This document shows, piece after piece, positions 1 through 11,873 of a stretch of 64,000 nt of DNA. The translations under genes and the position numbers were made by a program. The DNA lies in NCBI GenBank assembly GCA_034231615.1, contig CM067304.1, forward strand, positions 16,295,944-16,359,943, written 5' to 3'. Below the pieces are notes generated by a model, which was not told the origin of the DNA, did not search any database, and saw only the letters and a program-made list of their open reading frames with translations. Numbering within the stretch: the stretch's first letter is position 1; the number at the start of each line of letters is the position of its first letter. The DNA is from Meghimatium bilineatum (taxonomy: Eukaryota; Mollusca; Gastropoda; Stylommatophora; Philomycidae).

Positions 1-49
<49 letters not shown>
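1..49. repeat. (GATA)n, right end of tract
   Basis: Twelve GATA units at the window edge, followed by the same flank as the tracts ending at 16078 and 30641. It implies that another LINE-derived GATA tail, and the ICK1 signal exon, lie to the left. Confidence 0.95.
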
Positions 50-50
<1 letters not shown>

Positions 51-404
51 CTGTAAAACTGTATATACATATTATTTACGTAACATACATGTTTTGTAGT
101 ACTTTGACAAACAGACTATCGGACAATGTGCTATATAAATGACAATATATATAAATCGCAATATACAGGACATGTTCAATGTTTCAACTGTAAGCTAGTT
201 ATCAATAATTAACAAAACTTGATAACCTGCAATTATTTTTTGCCGCACAAATATATGTGTGTTGTGTTTTATATAGCTAATTCTCAACATACGTCTGTAG
301 AAATTGTATTCAAAATCCTGTTTCCTGTGTCTACATTGAGTGTCATACTTTCACATTCGTATCGAAATATACGTAGCACCATCAATCTAAGTAGATTTGT
401 TGTC
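50..404. other. ICK1 intron, unit-specific sequence
   Basis: A/T-rich sequence shared with 16081-16429 and 30643-30991 (scattered substitutions). No gene, known repeat or convincing splice site recognised. Confidence 0.6.
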
Positions 405-416
405 ACTGTTATGTTG

Positions 417-1744
417 GGGTGCAAAGGGAACGCATTGCTCTAGGCGGACCCAGGTTTAGCAGATAACCAGGATCCCAAATGTACCTCCTCGCGGTGCACC
501 CTGGTAACAGAAAACAGCAACTCGAGCTGATTCTGGCCAAATAATTTGAGGATAAGGTCCGAGAATATGGAGGTAGCAGATGGAAAGAGATTTGCCTGCA
601 AGAGAGACAGACAATATCTCCGATACCATTTGCATCACCACATACAGCGACACTGTCGACATACAGTGACGCCAGTTAGTCCAGTCAGAACATTGTAGGG
701 GCGACCAATGAAAAAAGCATGAAAAGGTGGATGCATGACGAAAGACAGACAGATTTCATACTGAGTACAATGGAAAAAAATGAAAGAGCAGAACAGCGCA
801 GGAGGGCAACGCCAACTGCAAATAGATAGTGGAAACGATTACGGAAATGGGAACTACAAGCTCTGTTATTTCGTGACGGGCTTCTAGGTTACTTGATTTC
901 CTATAGGCAGAGACCAATACCCAATAATTGGCGTCTAGCAAAGCAAACAGACCTGGCCTAACTCTAATGTCGAGTCTTCCTATACAGGAAACATGCTAGC
1001 AAAGAGAAAGGGTGCCGTAACCGATAGGCTCAGGAAAAAAAAGGGACAAAGATGGCAGTCCTGGCCCAACTCTGTCAAACTTTCCTATAGCGGAAATACA
1101 CTTGCAGAGAGAAAGGGTTCCGTACCCAATGGGCTCAGGAACAAAAGAGACGAGTTTAGCCCTGGCCCAACTCTACTGTCAGGTTTTCCTTTACCGGAAA
1201 TACACTTGCAGAGAGAAAGGGTTCAGTACCTTATGGGCTCAGGCGCTATTGGGACAAAGTCGCTCAGCTAGAGAACGCCTTTCTCTCAAACGCGTGGTGT
1301 GAGACTCGAACTTGGCAAGGGGTTCACGATGTCGGTGAATGACACCTCGGCTAAGAGGGCGAAAGAGCTAGGGTTTAACTCTTCTGTTAAGTTCTTCCTC
1401 TTAAGGAACCAGTCTTGCGGACGAGAAACGGTTTAGTACCCGATGGGCACAGGCACATTACGTCTAATTACACGAGGCAAGTTCATAGACAGTGGAACAC
1501 CTCGTTCGAGACAGACGTGAGCAAAAAATTGTCTGGGCGAAGAGTCACCACACACACGCGTGCCTGGCGAAAGATAGGGAGGCTGTCACAGGCTAGGGTA
1601 GCCCAACAGAAATGTCATGTCATGCCGAAATCGGATGTGCTAGGCCTACAAGGCGCATAACGGTGGCACAACGTAATCACGCTCCCGGCGGAAATTGCAC
1701 GGATATCCGTGCTGGTTACAATGGAGCGAAGGCAAAACAAACAA
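417..1744 (+). mobile_element. 1.33-kb non-coding retroelement, copy a
   Basis: Bounded by a 12-bp target duplication (405-416 ACTGTTATGTTG, 1745-1756 ACTGTTATATTG). It starts GGTGCAAAGGGAACGC and ends in an A-rich tail (GCAAAACAAACAA). Internally there are three degenerate copies of a block of about 110 bp (about 970-1260) containing AGAGAAAGGG and GGGCTCAGG. On the minus strand around 1300-1360 there is a tRNA-like stretch (TAGCCGAGG, then AGTTCGAGTC). No open frame of note. An independent copy with its own 12-bp duplication lies at 42203-43300. Confidence 0.75.
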
Positions 1745-1869
1745 ACTGTTATATTGATCAGCAAAAGGTTTTAGGCAATCAGCTATTTACAGAAGTATTT
1801 AATACGCGAGAAGCGCTGTAGCCTAGCTGATAGTGAGCTTGCTTGCTATCATAGAGTTACAGGACTTCC

Positions 1870-4676
1870 GGTCAAAATGGCGGACATATCGACGTGTATT
1901 TTCTGTGTGACACCGTCAACTTCACTTGAAATATGGATTATTTCATTATTTCACTTTCGTGCTCGTCAATCTGTATGCGTGCAACGCGATCATGAAAGTA
2001 CAGTGCTGGAAATTTCTAAGTGATGTCTTAAATGAAGAAAGAGAAGTCATTGTCTTTGAGGACTTTAATGCAAAAGGCAGATTTTGAGTCAATACTGCCC
2101 CAAATCAACAGAAAAGAGATCTTGAGGAAGCTTTGATTGATATGAATTTAGTATGCATAAACGACGGGCGCATGACACCGTTGGCAGCTAGGGACGGCGA
2201 TGATGACAATGCAAATGATTTGCACTTTGTGGCGGCTAATATTTTACCCAGTTGTAGATGGGATTTGCTGGGACATCATTGCAACTACCATTTGCCATGT
2301 GTCTTGTTGGTGGCAAAAGAAAAAAAACAACAGAGAGCTAAAGTGTCCTTCCGGTATGATCACAATGGTTGTCCATCGTAAGCAGAATTAGGAAGGAAAA
2401 ACGTAGGACAAACTCCACCAATGCACATATGTGAAATCAACCAACCCCCCACCTGGTTAAATGATGAGATTCAATGTGCATGAAAGGGCAAATGTAGCAC
2501 AGTTGTAGAGTGGCAAAATGCAAGGAAAAAAAGTGATCGCACAAATGTTGGCAATGTTGGCTGGCAATGTTGTTCAACAAGATCCTAGCGAATGGCACAG
2601 AGAAAGAAGGCTGGTTGCATATTTACTTAATCCCACTACCCAAGCCTGGCAAGTCATGCAAAGATGCAGGGTTTCAGGCTCATAACCATGAAGAAAACGA
2701 TCGGCAAGTTGTCAGAAAAGATTATTGTGTGGATATTGTCCTTACATTTGGAGAGGAATAAAAGACTACCCTCAACATTGGAGGCTATTGTCCATGTAAG
2801 CATACTTGGCACAACGTCTCCGAATTAACGCAATTCATGTTTGAAATTCTTAGAGACGTGCGCGGTTGTAATAGACCTGGAAGATCCTTATAACAGAGTG
2901 TCCTTGGAATTTTTGATGACCATAATGCTGCAACGTAAGTCCTTTTATTGACAGGTGGATTGTCTCGGCCCTTTTTCAAGACAGGTTGTTCTTAAGTGTG
3001 GAAGTTGGTCTTCGGCACAGTCATAAGCCTGTGACTACCACAAGGGTCACCTCTGTCTCCAGTATTATTTAATGTGTATAAAGTTCAAATTACGAGCTCT
3101 AAGATTGCAGGACCTGGGAGAACTATGTCCTATGCTGATGACATAGGGATGACATGATGACATGTAATATACATCCCTGTATATAGGCAGGGCTAAGATA
3201 AAGAAACGAACGCCAGGAATTTGCAGAGGAAGCTTGATCGTATAAGGGAGTGGTGCTGTGATTCTGGAGCTCTTGTTAATTCATCAAAAGCATCAATCAC
3301 ATTGTTTTCCCTGAATAATCACATAGTAAACACGTCCGCGTCATCGGTTACTTTGAGAGGGGATGTCTCTGAAAGAACCAGTACAATGAAGTACGTGGGG
3401 GATATGTTGGACTGAAGTCTGAGCTTCAAAGATCATGTTGACCACATCATTGTAAAGGACTTGCGGCGATGAAAGTTATGACTGCTGCTCAATGTGAGCA
3501 GAGGCTGCTATTTCTGCAGTATCAGGGATTGGTTGTGGCGGTGGTAGAGTACGTGCTGACGATTCTGACACCGAGTCAGACTCATACAGAAAGATTGGAA
3601 AGTGTCATGAAGCAATGCGAATCATGTTGGGGTGTACGAGAGATACGTTGGCACGGGCAATGCAATACCTAATTGATTGCCCAACTACAGAGCAAACAAT
3701 ACAGATGTGCAGGGCGCTGGACTACATACAAATTGACGCTGATAAAGAGGACCCTCTACACCCTGAAATTAACAAAATGAAAGGCAGTCGACTTAAGAGA
3801 GGAAAGTTGTGGATGGGGCGCGCGTAGGCCATTATACAGTGTGTGTGCAGATTACAGGATGTGCTACGAGGTGTGGAATGGAGTTGCGCGCTCTTGGAGT
3901 GTCCGACAGCCTTCAAAGTAATAATAACACTCAATAGAGAATGAAGGAAATGGTGTCCGACAATGGTGGAGTCTTATGTGCTTCTCTGATCGGTGAGAAT
4001 TACAAGGAAGGTGATATGATTGCATATACAGATAGGTCGATTGAGAGACACATCAGCGGTGTCTGGGCCTTGAAGGCTCAATGGTGGGGAAAGACTATCG
4101 GAGAGGAAATGTGGTGTATTCACTCAGAAAACAAGCATCATGAAAATGCAGTTTGTAGCAGTAACCAAAGCTTTGAAATGGGTGTGCTCGCAGAATGCGA
4201 CACATGCCTGTACACTCAGTGACTCGATGGGCATGATGGTGAGAGTGCAGGCGGGGTACATTCAGGAAAAGTGGATTGGCTGTCTGCATTGAAGAATTTA
4301 TGTGTGCGGAAAGTGACTTTTATTTTTGTGCCAGGACATGCAGGAATGCAAGGTAATGAGAGAGCAGATAGGTTGGCGGCACACGCTGCTACTACAGCTG
4401 TTGATGGAGCGATGGATAGGACAGACATTTTGAAGGCATTACGGAAAAACGCACGAACAAATGACTATACGTGACGATGACTCTTGTTCCATGACTAGAA
4501 TAACGGAATGTGGCGTGAAATGTGGTGTCGCTAGGAAGGAACGATTTCGTGGGCGAGAAAGAATAATGGTCAGTCAACGGCGTACTGGGACAGTCAGTCA
4601 ACATGTAATGGCGGATACACTCAAGGAGTAATGTGAGCACATATGGACTTGTCCGAAATGCAGTGACGATGATCAG
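1870..4676 (+). mobile_element. Dead I/Jockey-like LINE, copy a (EN-RT-RNase H)
   Basis: Remnant of a non-LTR retrotransposon read in broken frames. Endonuclease: EDFNAKG near 2060, and NYHLP near 2290 in place of the usual SDHLP. Reverse transcriptase: LIPLPKPGKSCKD near 2630, SYADDI at 3130-3143 followed by a short local duplication, then thumb sequences. RNase H: AYTDRS near 4025, LSDSMG near 4215, VPGHAGMQGNERADRLA at about 4330-4380. Multiple stops and frameshifts. Compared with copies b and c it lacks about 532 bp at the endonuclease N-terminus (junction near 1951), and it alone retains the (TAAC)n 3' tail. Confidence 0.85.
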
Positions 4677-4680
4677 ACGC

Positions 4681-4729
<49 letters not shown>

Positions 4730-4730
4730 C
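4677..4730. repeat. (TAAC)n tail of the LINE
   Basis: About 12 CTAA units immediately after the RNase H-containing LINE; short tandem 3' tails are usual for I-clade elements. Absent from copies b and c. Confidence 0.85.
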
Positions 4731-4905
4731 GGGTTACAGCGTGAAAAGTTCGAAACTACGTCCCGATCATAAAAAACAAAACAAATATTCTGGTTGTGAT
4801 TTCTCTTGTGACTCGACCACTCCTCCTGTCGACTGAGATCATAAATGAGTAACTGACGCATGAGTTAAGGGAGGTAAACACAGCAAGGAAGGGAACCGGT
4901 CACCC
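4729..4905 (+). mobile_element. SINE family B, copy 1
   Basis: Begins in the middle of a tRNA-like head (GGTTACAGCGTG, then B box AGTTCGAAAC at 4747-4756), followed by a body with CGACCACTCCTC and TGACGCATGAGTTAAGG. The body matches the minus-strand copy at 61905-62105. It directly abuts the (TAAC)n tail, so it is 5'-truncated. Followed by a run of C residues. Confidence 0.6.
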
Positions 4906-4915
4906 CCCCCCCCCC

Positions 4916-5330
4916 AAATAACAGTTGATGCAGATTATTACATGAGGAGTTATCTTAATTCCCGACAGCAAGTTGCAGTCATATGACTTACCTACCTTAT
5001 TTACAGAAGTGCTTAATTATTAGTTATCGGCTGTTTTACAACATATAAATAAAAGTTGTGAGTTGTTTACAACCACATAATGAAATGTTTATGTGATTGT
5101 ACTGTGCCAACTGTTTACAACGATGTAATGTTATAGAGTGGCAGATTTTTTATAAGATTAATAAGTGTCGGCTGGTTATATAATTATAGGGTGTCAGCAG
5201 TTTATGAGATTATAAGAAGAACTAAAACATCCAGAATTGTCGCATCATCATTATCCAGCGATCATCCGTTTGAAGTTTAAGATTAATCAATACATCAAGA
5301 CACGCCTCACTATCATTCATCAATCAACTG
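4916..5330. other. A/T-rich intron sequence of ICK1
   Basis: Contains loose repeats of GTGTCGGC..TTATA-type segments and gives way to a 64-bp minisatellite. Partly similar to 47150-47330 in the ICK4 intron; deleted from ICK2 and ICK3. No gene seen. Confidence 0.5.
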
Positions 5331-5745
5331 TTAATAAAGTTCAAGATTGACTAGGACATTAGAACACGCCTCACTATCATTCATCAATCAACTGTTAATA
5401 AAGTCCAAGATTGACTAGGACATTAGGACACGTCTCACAATCATTCATCAATCAACTGTTAATAAAGTCCAAGATTGACTAGGACATTAGGACACGTCTC
5501 ACAATCATTCATCAATCAACTGTTAATAAAGTCCAAGATTGACTAGGACATTAGGACACGTCTCACAATCATTCATCAATCAACTGTTAATAAAGTCCAA
5601 GATTGACTAGGACATTAGAACACGTCTCACAATCATTCATCAATCAACTGTTAATAAAGTCCAAGATTGACTAGGACATTAGGACACTCCTCACAATCAT
5701 TCAACAATCAACTGTTTATAAAGTTCAAGATTGACTAAGACACTG
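5331..5745. repeat. 64-bp minisatellite
   Basis: About 6.5 copies of a 64-bp unit containing TAATAAAGTCCAAGATTGAC and CATCAATCAACTG. Diverged relatives are at 47260-47330 and 48105-48420 (ICK4 intron); absent in ICK2/3. Confidence 0.9.
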
Positions 5746-5896
5746 TTGCTGCGGCACAATAGTTGGGGAGGGGGGGCAAAGAATAGCAACCTTGTTTACC
5801 TCCCACGCTTGTCCTAAGTGGCGACTTAGGAGGTTATGGGATGAAGTAGGCTGTCCCATCCCATGTAGGGTCAACATGACACAACGCCATTCTAAA

Positions 5897-6020
5897 GTCG
5901 AATGTGTCAGACCGAAAGGCGCACATATCACAGCATTGCTGTACTCCATGACACAAAGCATTCCCTTCTCTGGACTACATCCTGCTAATCTGCAGGAGTT
6001 TGAGAACGAACTCAGAATAA
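5897..6020 (+). repeat. Inverted-repeat arm upstream of ICK1 exon 2
   Basis: Sequence around CATCCTGCTAATCTGCAGGA and TTTGAGAACGAA; its reverse complement lies at 7738-7868, so the two arms bracket exon 2. Equivalent plus arms are at about 21275-21390 and 35838-35953. Confidence 0.75.
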
Positions 6021-6232
6021 GTTTCTTTACATGTTACATTTTTACATTTAACTAAAATGAAAACAGTTCAAAATCGTAAAACATGCGGCTTTCATTAGTT
6101 ATCAAAATATATACGTTTTCCAAAGGTAATGTGCACCTATGTGTCTAGCTGTAATGCTATATACCATATATGCAAAATCAGAGATTAAAAAAAAATATAA
6201 TTGGTCTTTCCTTTAATTGTTAACACTGACAG

Positions 6233-6343
6233 GCGTCATGCAGGAGTAAGAACGAAGACTGCGGTCCAGCATTAGTTTGGTGCTGCGGCGAATTGAGTTG
6301 TCAGAATAGAAAACAAATTTATGATGGAAAAAGATGCTACTAG
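6233..6343 (+). CDS. ICK1 exon 2: mature cystine-knot-like peptide (exon 1 outside window)
   Basis: Terminal coding exon of a small secreted disulfide-rich peptide. A polypyrimidine stretch (ctttcc) and an AG at 6231-6232 precede 36 codons and a TAG at 6341-6343. The six cysteines follow C-X6-C-X6-CC-X4-C-X11-C, then Tyr and stop, which is the C-C-CC-C-C order of inhibitor cystine knots (knottins; also framework VI/VII of cone-snail peptides). Three further copies in the window keep the same cysteine order and phase, so this is not chance. It carries one extra codon (GCG) at the splice junction compared with the other copies. Its signal-peptide exon should lie left of the window, beyond the (GATA)n tract at position 1. 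A conserved ATTAAA at 7200-7205 is a candidate poly(A) signal, pushed 850 bp away by a minisatellite. Family membership is inferred from the cysteine pattern only; toxin, antimicrobial, inhibitor and signalling roles are all possible. Confidence 0.8.
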   Translation, partial: ASCRSKNEDCGPALVWCCGELSCQNRKQIYDGKRCY

Positions 6344-6352
6344 TAAACCAGC

Positions 6353-7163
6353 TTATCGGAAAAGGTTTGTCGTGTAACTGTAACTGTATATTGTTATTTG
6401 AGTGTAGTTACTGTAACTGTATATTATTATTTGAGTGTAGTTACTATATATTATAGGAAAAGGTTTGTCGTGTAACTGTAACTGTATATTGTTATTTGAG
6501 TGTAGTTACTATATATTATAGGAAAAGGTTTGTCGTGTAACTGTAACTGTATATTGTTATTTGAGTGTAGTTACTATATATTATAGGAAAAGGTTTGTCG
6601 TGTTACTGTAACTGTATATTGTTATTTGAGTGTAGTTACTGTAACTGTATATTATTATTTGAGTGTAGTTACTATATATTATAGGAAAAGGTTTGTCGTG
6701 TAACTGTAACTGTATATTGTTATTTGAGTGTAGTTACTATATATTATAGGAAAAGGTTTGTCGTGTTACTGTAACTGTATATTGTTATTTGAGTGTAGTT
6801 ACTATATATTATAGGAAAGGGTTTGTCGTGTAACTGTAACTGTATATTGTTATTTGAGTGTAGTTACTATATATTATAGGAAAAGGTTTGTCGTGTTACT
6901 GTAACTGTATATTGTTATTTGAGTGTAGTTACTATATATTATAGGAAAAGGTTTGCCGTGTAACTGTAACTGTATATTGTTATTTGAGTGTAGTTACTAT
7001 ATATTATAGAAACAGGTTTGTCGTGTAACTGTAACTGTATATTGTTATTTGAGTGTAGTTACTGTAACTGTATATTGTTATTTGAGTGTAGTTACTGTAA
7101 CTGTATATTGTTATTTGAGTGTAGTTACTGTAACTGTATATTGTTATTTGAGTGTAGTTACTG
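6353..7163. repeat. 33/65-bp minisatellite in the ICK1 3' UTR
   Basis: Starts just after the stop codon. Core unit is 33 bp (with GTATATTGTTATTTGAGTG); a longer 65-bp form adds TATATTATAGGAAAAGG. About nine long units then four short ones. ICK2/3 have a short array and ICK4 a single degenerate unit at 58680-58730. Confidence 0.92.
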
Positions 7164-8590
7164 TTTGTTATCTTCTTCCATGTCAAACATTTTAGACATA
7201 TTAAAGATGCATATGTACAAGATAACAAGTGACCTTCAGACTCCAGAACACATTCTTCAGACATCTCCACTCTTCATTGACCTAAGGACTTACACATAGC
7301 CACAAGAGCCATATCTGCAGGTATAACTGTCTAACAATCGTGAGGACCTCCTGCTGACGAATGAATTCGTGGAGTTAATATTAAGACACATTAAAGACAT
7401 GGAACCGTGTTGAAGATCTTGCTTGTATGTTGAGCCTAGGGTGGCATAGAAAAAAAGGCAGATACAAGTAGGAGAGAACTATTAAATGAAAATGGACATG
7501 AGACAGTCTGTGAGAATACACCATCAAAGCGTGAGGCGGAGGATGCTGGAGGTTAGTTGCTGGTATATTTTATTACCGAAAAGCTCTTGATTATGATGAG
7601 ACAAGATCTGGACTGGATCGCGTACAGAAGAAGAATATCGTGAAGGTAACAGAGACAAATGGAGAGCCTGATTATGATGATGATTGAAGGACAAGGGAGT
7701 ATGAGCTTATCACTTTTGTATCCTATGCCAGGAGGTGTAGTATATTCTTTGTCTTCGTTCTCAAACTCCTTCAGATTAGCAGGATGTTGTCCAGAAAACG
7801 GAATGTAGTGTATCATGTTTTACATTTTGGTTGTGATGTCTTCGCCTTTTGGACTCAGCATTGCTCCTGGCTCACATAGATCACTCACTGGATGTAACAG
7901 TCAACTTCACTCCAAAACCTGCTTAGTCGTCTTACACTAAATGTGTAGGATGTAACGTTGTCGATATTCGTTGCTCCCTTCTCAAGGCTCGACAACACAT
8001 GGTCGAGGAGATAAAGTATTACTTTCAGCTCTTCTTTTTCTGTGTTAGTTTTCGAACTTCTGCACATTAGCAAGATCTGGTCAAGAAAACGCTGTGCCAT
8101 GGTTTATCGCTTGACTGCGATATCCGCAAATTTTAACTTGCAACATCCTATCTTATGTTCCATATTCTATGCAATTTACCGAAAGACAATGTACTCCTAT
8201 GTATTTAGCAGCAATACTATAAATAAATGCTGGATACACAGTAGCATGAAGGAAAGCAATTTTTTTTTGCCGGTGCATGTTGTCATTGACCGAGGTACAC
8301 AGAAAGGGTCATGATATGGATCTTTTGATAGGTTCCAGAAACTCATCTCAATAATGGAAGATGTTAGTCGACAGTAGTAATGGAAAACAGAATGTCGAAC
8401 TGAAATACAATGTCAGAACAGACTGTCAGACTATTGGGTACTGGTATGAACAAATACAAGTAACATTATACAAGACAGTTTCAACGCTTCAACTTTAAGG
8501 TATTTTTCAAGAAAATACAATACAAACAGTCAACAAACATTTATAAGTGTTGCTAAACTAAGTATAAAGCAACCTAACACCAAGACACAG
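7164..8590. other. Downstream part of the ICK1 unit, no further gene seen
   Basis: Conserved with 21946-23360, 36509-37925 and, more distantly, 58740-61800. It contains the candidate poly(A) signal ATTAAA at 7200-7205, the inverted-repeat arm and a single GTCTGTGAGAATA motif (7504) that has expanded hugely in the ICK4 unit. Open frames here are short and not conserved as protein. Confidence 0.55.
7738..7868 (-). repeat. Inverted-repeat arm downstream of ICK1 exon 2
   Basis: Reverse-complement partner of 5897-6020; counterparts at about 22513-22643, 37076-37206 and (diverged) 60880-61005. A second, weaker relative follows at 8040-8100. Confidence 0.72.
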
Positions 8591-8593
8591 TGA

Positions 8594-8628
8594 TAGACAA
8601 CGTTTCGACTAAAAGGCCTTCATCAGGA
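8594..8628 (-). ncRNA. Hammerhead-like ribozyme core (Penelope-type), degenerate
   Basis: Minus strand reads GTC..., with CTGATGA (8620-8626), a weak stem (GGCC-TTTT-AGTC) and GAAAC (8602-8606), then GTTGTC. This is the order of a hammerhead core, and such motifs are known in terminal repeats of Penelope-like elements. Stem I does not pair well, so it is probably inactive. Copies at 23367-23401 and 37930-37964. Confidence 0.35.
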
Positions 8629-8639
8629 CAAACTAGGAC

Positions 8640-9949
8640 CACAGTAAACCAATATTACATAGAAACATACATGGTTGTGATGGAAAGGGGAGAAGCATAA
8701 TAGTGAATGGACGACGGAGGAAGCAAATATAGGACATGATAGGGGAGAGGAAGGTGTAGGTATGAGGGGACGATAGTGGTAAGTAAGAAGCGGAAAGTGT
8801 ACAGAAGAAGCAAAAATAAGTAAGATATAATGCAAGTAAAATAAAATAAATATAAATAAGAAATAAGTATCTCGAAAATTTATCAGCGTGGGAAAAAGGA
8901 CGTATGAAACCAGGAAGTCAGATCATACACGGACTGATGCCCGTATACACCGTGAGAATACGCGGAGGCAGATAATATATATCTCCAGGCAGTAAGAGGC
9001 AATAAAATCAGACAATGGCCGAATAAACAGGAATAGGGAGAAAAGAGAGCGCGGGGCAAAAAAGAAAATAAGCAAAAGGCAGTGAAGTAAAAGCTGAAAT
9101 GGTGGGGGTTTCGTATCCATGACACGAACTGGATGGCCTATAGAAACATATAACAGGCGATCAGGGGCTGAAAGTAGGCAGGAGAATAAAAAGGGAACAT
9201 AATGAGGCCAGGAAGAAGAAGTCAAAGTGGCAGATCGTGGGCCCCAAACCAAAACGGAGACACGTCTTACAAGGAAGGGATATGGTGGTGAAAGGGGGTC
9301 CAAGGTACGCAGGAGGAACACAGCCGGGGGGGGGGCGGTTAGCCATCACAGAAGAGCCGGTCGTGGAACTTTTATCCCTTCAATATCAATTAGAATAACG
9401 TGCTCATCAAGACACAATCACAAAAGCATTCGTTGGCAGACATTTTACAGCAGGTAACAGTGACGTACGTATACACAAATATTGCAATAGAGACACATTA
9501 AAAAAAATTACGGGGAATCACAACGAAATAAAACAACTATGCATGAAAATACCATGAATAGCAACCCACCATATCCACCAGCACCTAAACCTAAATAAAT
9601 GAATGATCTGTAGGCAGACCATATGGCTAATGGCTACCATACTGCAATAGATATAGATTTTCTAGTGTGTACTTCACTCTATTGTCAATGGTGCGTGATT
9701 TTATTGCAGACACTATCGCTCACTCGTGTTGTTATGCTTTTAAATGTCGATGATAGTCGTACAGACATTCAAGTCACTGCAATACAATTTTTCACAATCA
9801 ACAAACCGTTAAATAGAAAAAAGTAATCTTAAATGAAAGAGCAATCTTTTGTTGAAGAAATCATGATGGACCACAAAAAATGTGTCTTAGAAGTAGGTCA
9901 CGAAAAAGAAATGGCGTGAGAACCATTGATCCACAGAACAAAGGAAGAA
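8640..9949. other. Purine-rich intergenic sequence, possible Penelope remnant
   Basis: G/A-rich on the plus strand, with GATAGTGG-type segments and a poly-G run near 9328. The long minus-strand frames are compositional and are broken differently in the other copies. It lies between a hammerhead-like motif (8594) and a similar TTTCGACTAAAA motif at 10811-10842, so it may be a decayed Penelope-like insertion; no reverse transcriptase or GIY-YIG sequence is visible. Confidence 0.35.
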
Positions 9950-10247
9950 ATGTATTTACCTAGCGAGAGAATAGAACAAAGCAACAAATGTGTTTACCTA
10001 GCGAGAGAATAGAACAAAGCAACAAATGTGTTTACCTAGCGAGAGAATAGAACAAAGCAACAAATGTGTTTACCTAGCGAGAGAATAGAACAAAGCAACA
10101 AATGTGTTTACCTAGCGAGAGAATAGAACAAAGCAACAAATGTGTTTACCTAGCGAGAGAATAGAACAAAGCAACAAATGTGTTTACCTAGCGAGAGAAT
10201 AGAACAAAGCAACAAATGTGTTTACCTAGCGAGAGAATAGAACAATC
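9950..10247. repeat. 38-bp minisatellite
   Basis: Eight copies of a 38-bp unit with TTTACCTAGCGAGAGAATAG. ICK2 and ICK3 units hold a single copy (about 24730-24760 and 39294-39324), so the array arose in this unit, or collapsed before the later duplication. Confidence 0.92.
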
Positions 10248-10249
10248 GT

Positions 10250-11640
10250 ATATACATGCACTTATCTGCTGGAGGATACTGAGTAACTATGGTTCTGCAA
10301 TTACCAATTTCAAGTTTTGTGTTAAAATAGTAACCACGAAATAGGCAAAAAAAGAATATTATTTGTTATCTTCTTCATTGTTAAACTTGATGTTTTGTTA
10401 TCTACTTCCATGTCAAAAATGATGATTTAAAAAAATCTTCTTCAATGTCAAACTTGATATTTTAGCTTTCTCCATACCAAACGTGATGTTTTATCTTTCT
10501 CCATTTCAAACTTGATGTATTATTATTTTCGCCAATTATTGAAGAATTTTTGACCTGTAATTAAATCAAGTACAATTATTTTAATAAAGTGTTGATATGT
10601 GATTGTGTTGACAGATGAATTATGATCTAGCTGCCAGTACAAAACGTTTCAAGTGAATGAGTACTCTTCCATTATTACAGTAGACATATCTTACCATATT
10701 TAACCAAATATAAGATAATAAAACAACACTTCTTCTTTGAGTTTAGTCTATGATGTGTGTGTATGTATCTATGTTTGTATTTGTTGTTTATATCTTATGT
10801 TGGATAGTGAATCCGACATTTCGACTAAAAATCTTTATTGTGAACACCTTAACATCATAACAAACACGAATAAGAACGGCACTGTACACATTCAGTTGAC
10901 AGAGTTAAATATGGATACAATCCGGGACAGTATAAACTAGAATGTTAGAGACAAAACACAACAAATAGACAAATGGAAGCAGAATATATGTACTTAAGAA
11001 TGATGGGCATGGATGCTAAAGATCTCTTTTGAAGGTGAAGTTGGATGTGGAATTTGCCAGAACTGGTCTGCGTAGTAAATACTTCTCCATCTTCAAATTT
11101 ACAGCTGATGCTGTCGAATGACCAGGATCGTGAAACATGAGAAGACTATGAACCAAAATCCACGTACAAAGATTGATTCTGTCAACATCTGTACAATATC
11201 AACAACCAGACTGGTACTACTTTTGCTGACTACTTCAATAGCACGAACGATGGGGGTGCCCCGTGATATTCTGGTGACTGACATTACTTTGTGAGTCCCG
11301 GATGACCAGGCTCGACACTCGTATGGGAATCAATACATCTATCAATTTGGTACAATAGAGCCCTTTGTGATCAATGGCCGTTAGTCTTATGGTAGATATA
11401 CTATTCTGTAATATTTCTGTATGTTCTGTTTTACCTCTAAAATTCTAGTTTTTATTCTTCCGCAGGTTTTCATATGAAGCTCTATCATATGAAGTCGTCG
11501 TCACATTCTTACTATTCGTTTGCTATATTGTGAATGTATTATTGATGCAGACATTTTAGCTGAAACACCGATTTTTCTGTAGTATTATATGATATGTGTC
11601 CATACGTTGATTAGCAAACGTCATTAGTCAGTTTCATAGA
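10250..11640. other. Intergenic sequence of unit 1
   Basis: Contains degenerate repeats of about 50 bp (CTTGATGTTTTATC type, 10360-10520) and the TTTCGACTAAAA motif at 10811-10842. Shared with 24770-26150 and 39330-40695. No gene supported. Confidence 0.5.
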
Positions 11641-11873
11641 CCAAGGTTCAGCAATACATACGTAGATAGCTTTCATCTTCTGCGGGGTTGAATGTTCATC
11701 CTCATACACTGTCCTATTTAGTCTCCTCTTACAACATACACGTTTGCTCCACTTTGAGTCCTGAAACACTTTGTAATCTAGAACCTTTTTCTAGCGGACA
11801 GAAATGTCCAGTGACTAATCAATTGAAAAGACTTTCTTTATCTCAAACATAATTTTCCAGAATCAAAGAATTT

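Noticed and set aside
4677-4730. Telomere-like repeat
   Set aside because: TAAC unit follows a LINE C-terminus, so it is a retrotransposon tail.
6233-6343. Naming the peptides as conotoxins
   Set aside because: The cysteine order is shared by many unrelated cystine-knot peptides; the signal sequence is not diagnostic of a conotoxin superfamily and no venom context is visible.
8923-9321. 132-codon minus-strand frame
   Set aside because: Pyrimidine-rich composition; broken or different in units 2 and 3, no motif.
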